From Pseudomonadota bacterium (GTDB lineage: Bacteria; Pseudomonadota; Alphaproteobacteria; Rhizobiales; Devosiaceae), in the NCBI GenBank assembly GCA_023387585.1, contig JAEWHZ010000186.1, positions 1 through 6,185 of the forward strand: 6,185 nucleotides of DNA, in the 5' to 3' direction. This document shows, one piece after another, positions 5,929 through 6,185 of this stretch; the first letter of the stretch is position 1, and every line of letters begins with the position of its first letter. The notes under the pieces are model-generated. The model made no database searches. It was not told the DNA's origin and worked only from the letters and a program-made list of their open reading frames with translations. A program made the position numbers and the translations under genes.

Positions 5929-6185
5929 TTACACCGGCCGGATCAGCGCATGCCGTTTCTTGCCGACCGACAGCTTGATCACGCCTTCCGCCAGCAGCGC
6001 GCCGTCGTCCAGCGTTAGCCGCTCGTCCTCGATCACCGCGTCGTTGACCCGCACCGCGCCCGAGGACACGTGCCGGCGCGCCTCGCCGTTCGATGCGGCC
6101 AGCCCCGCCTTCACCAGCGCGTTGAGCACGCCGATGCCGGCATTGAGCTCGGCCTTGCCCACCTCGGCGGTCGGCAGCGACAAAT
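5929..6185 (-). CDS. tyrS: Tyrosyl-tRNA synthetase, C-terminal S4 domain (cut by window edge)
   Basis: About 85 C-terminal residues are visible, ending at the stop TAA (TTA at 5929-5931 on the plus strand); the catalytic domain lies beyond the right edge. The sequence contains an S4-type RNA-binding domain. It has a helix with GIGVLNALVKAGLAASNGEARRH, seen here in pieces (GVLNALVKAGLAAS, then NGEARRHV), then SSGAVRVNDAVI and a final GVIKLSVGKKRHALIRPV strand. This is the standard tail of bacterial TyrS, which binds the tRNA-Tyr anticodon and long variable arm. A TTG at 6181-6183 is an internal Leu codon, not a start. The gene runs opposite to the rest of the window and meets parE tail to tail. 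The S4 fold also occurs in other RNA-binding proteins, but the ALIRPV-type ending and order of motifs favour TyrS. Confidence 0.9.
   Translation of the reverse strand, partial: LSLPTAEVGKAELNAGIGVLNALVKAGLAASNGEARRHVSSGAVRVNDAVIEDERLTLDDGALLAEGVIKLSVGKKRHALIRPV

Noticed and set aside
6181..6183. TTG on the minus strand as a start for a small S4-domain protein
   Set aside because: The frame stays open to the window edge and the sequence matches the internal junction of TyrS, so it is an internal Leu codon.
1..6185. CRISPR arrays, tRNA, rRNA, riboswitches or phage genes
   Set aside because: No regularly spaced repeats, cloverleaf pattern, rRNA-like stretch or phage-like protein was seen on either strand.

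Overview
The window looks like a chromosomal segment from a GC-rich alphaproteobacterium, most likely of the order Hyphomicrobiales (Rhizobiales). Three things point there: strong G/C preference at third codon positions, the gene order tmk-holB-metG-tatD-MBL hydrolase (which I recall as typical of that order), and a palindromic intergenic repeat of a kind I recall from rhizobial genomes. I cannot name the genus from sequence alone.

Layout. Positions 1-222 hold the C-terminal end of an IS5-type DDE transposase cut by the window edge. Positions 223-369 are non-coding in my reading and hold two strong hairpins (241-286 and 305-347). Positions 370-5243 are a tightly packed plus-strand operon of five genes: thymidylate kinase (TTG start at 370), DNA polymerase III delta' subunit, a zinc-less short methionyl-tRNA synthetase, a TatD-type metal-dependent DNase and a PhnP-like metallo-beta-lactamase-fold hydrolase. 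All four junctions are stop/start overlaps of 4, 4, 1 and 4 bases. Positions 5246-5894 hold a ParD/ParE-type toxin-antitoxin module with its own candidate operator. Positions 5895-5928 hold a small hairpin. From 5929 to the right edge is the C-terminal S4 domain of tyrosyl-tRNA synthetase on the minus strand, convergent with the toxin gene.

How it works together. The operon joins dTTP precursor supply (tmk), the replicative clamp loader (holB), translation (metG) and two metal hydrolases. Overlapping starts, two of them (holB, metG) with poor ribosome binding sites, suggest translational coupling. Accessory DNA lies at both flanks: IS and palindromic repeats upstream, and a toxin-antitoxin pair downstream. 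I see no sign of a wholly new system. The most useful points are the tmk start correction with its repeat-derived leader, the toxin-antitoxin insertion with its palindromic operator, and the uncharacterised MBL hydrolase locked to tatD.
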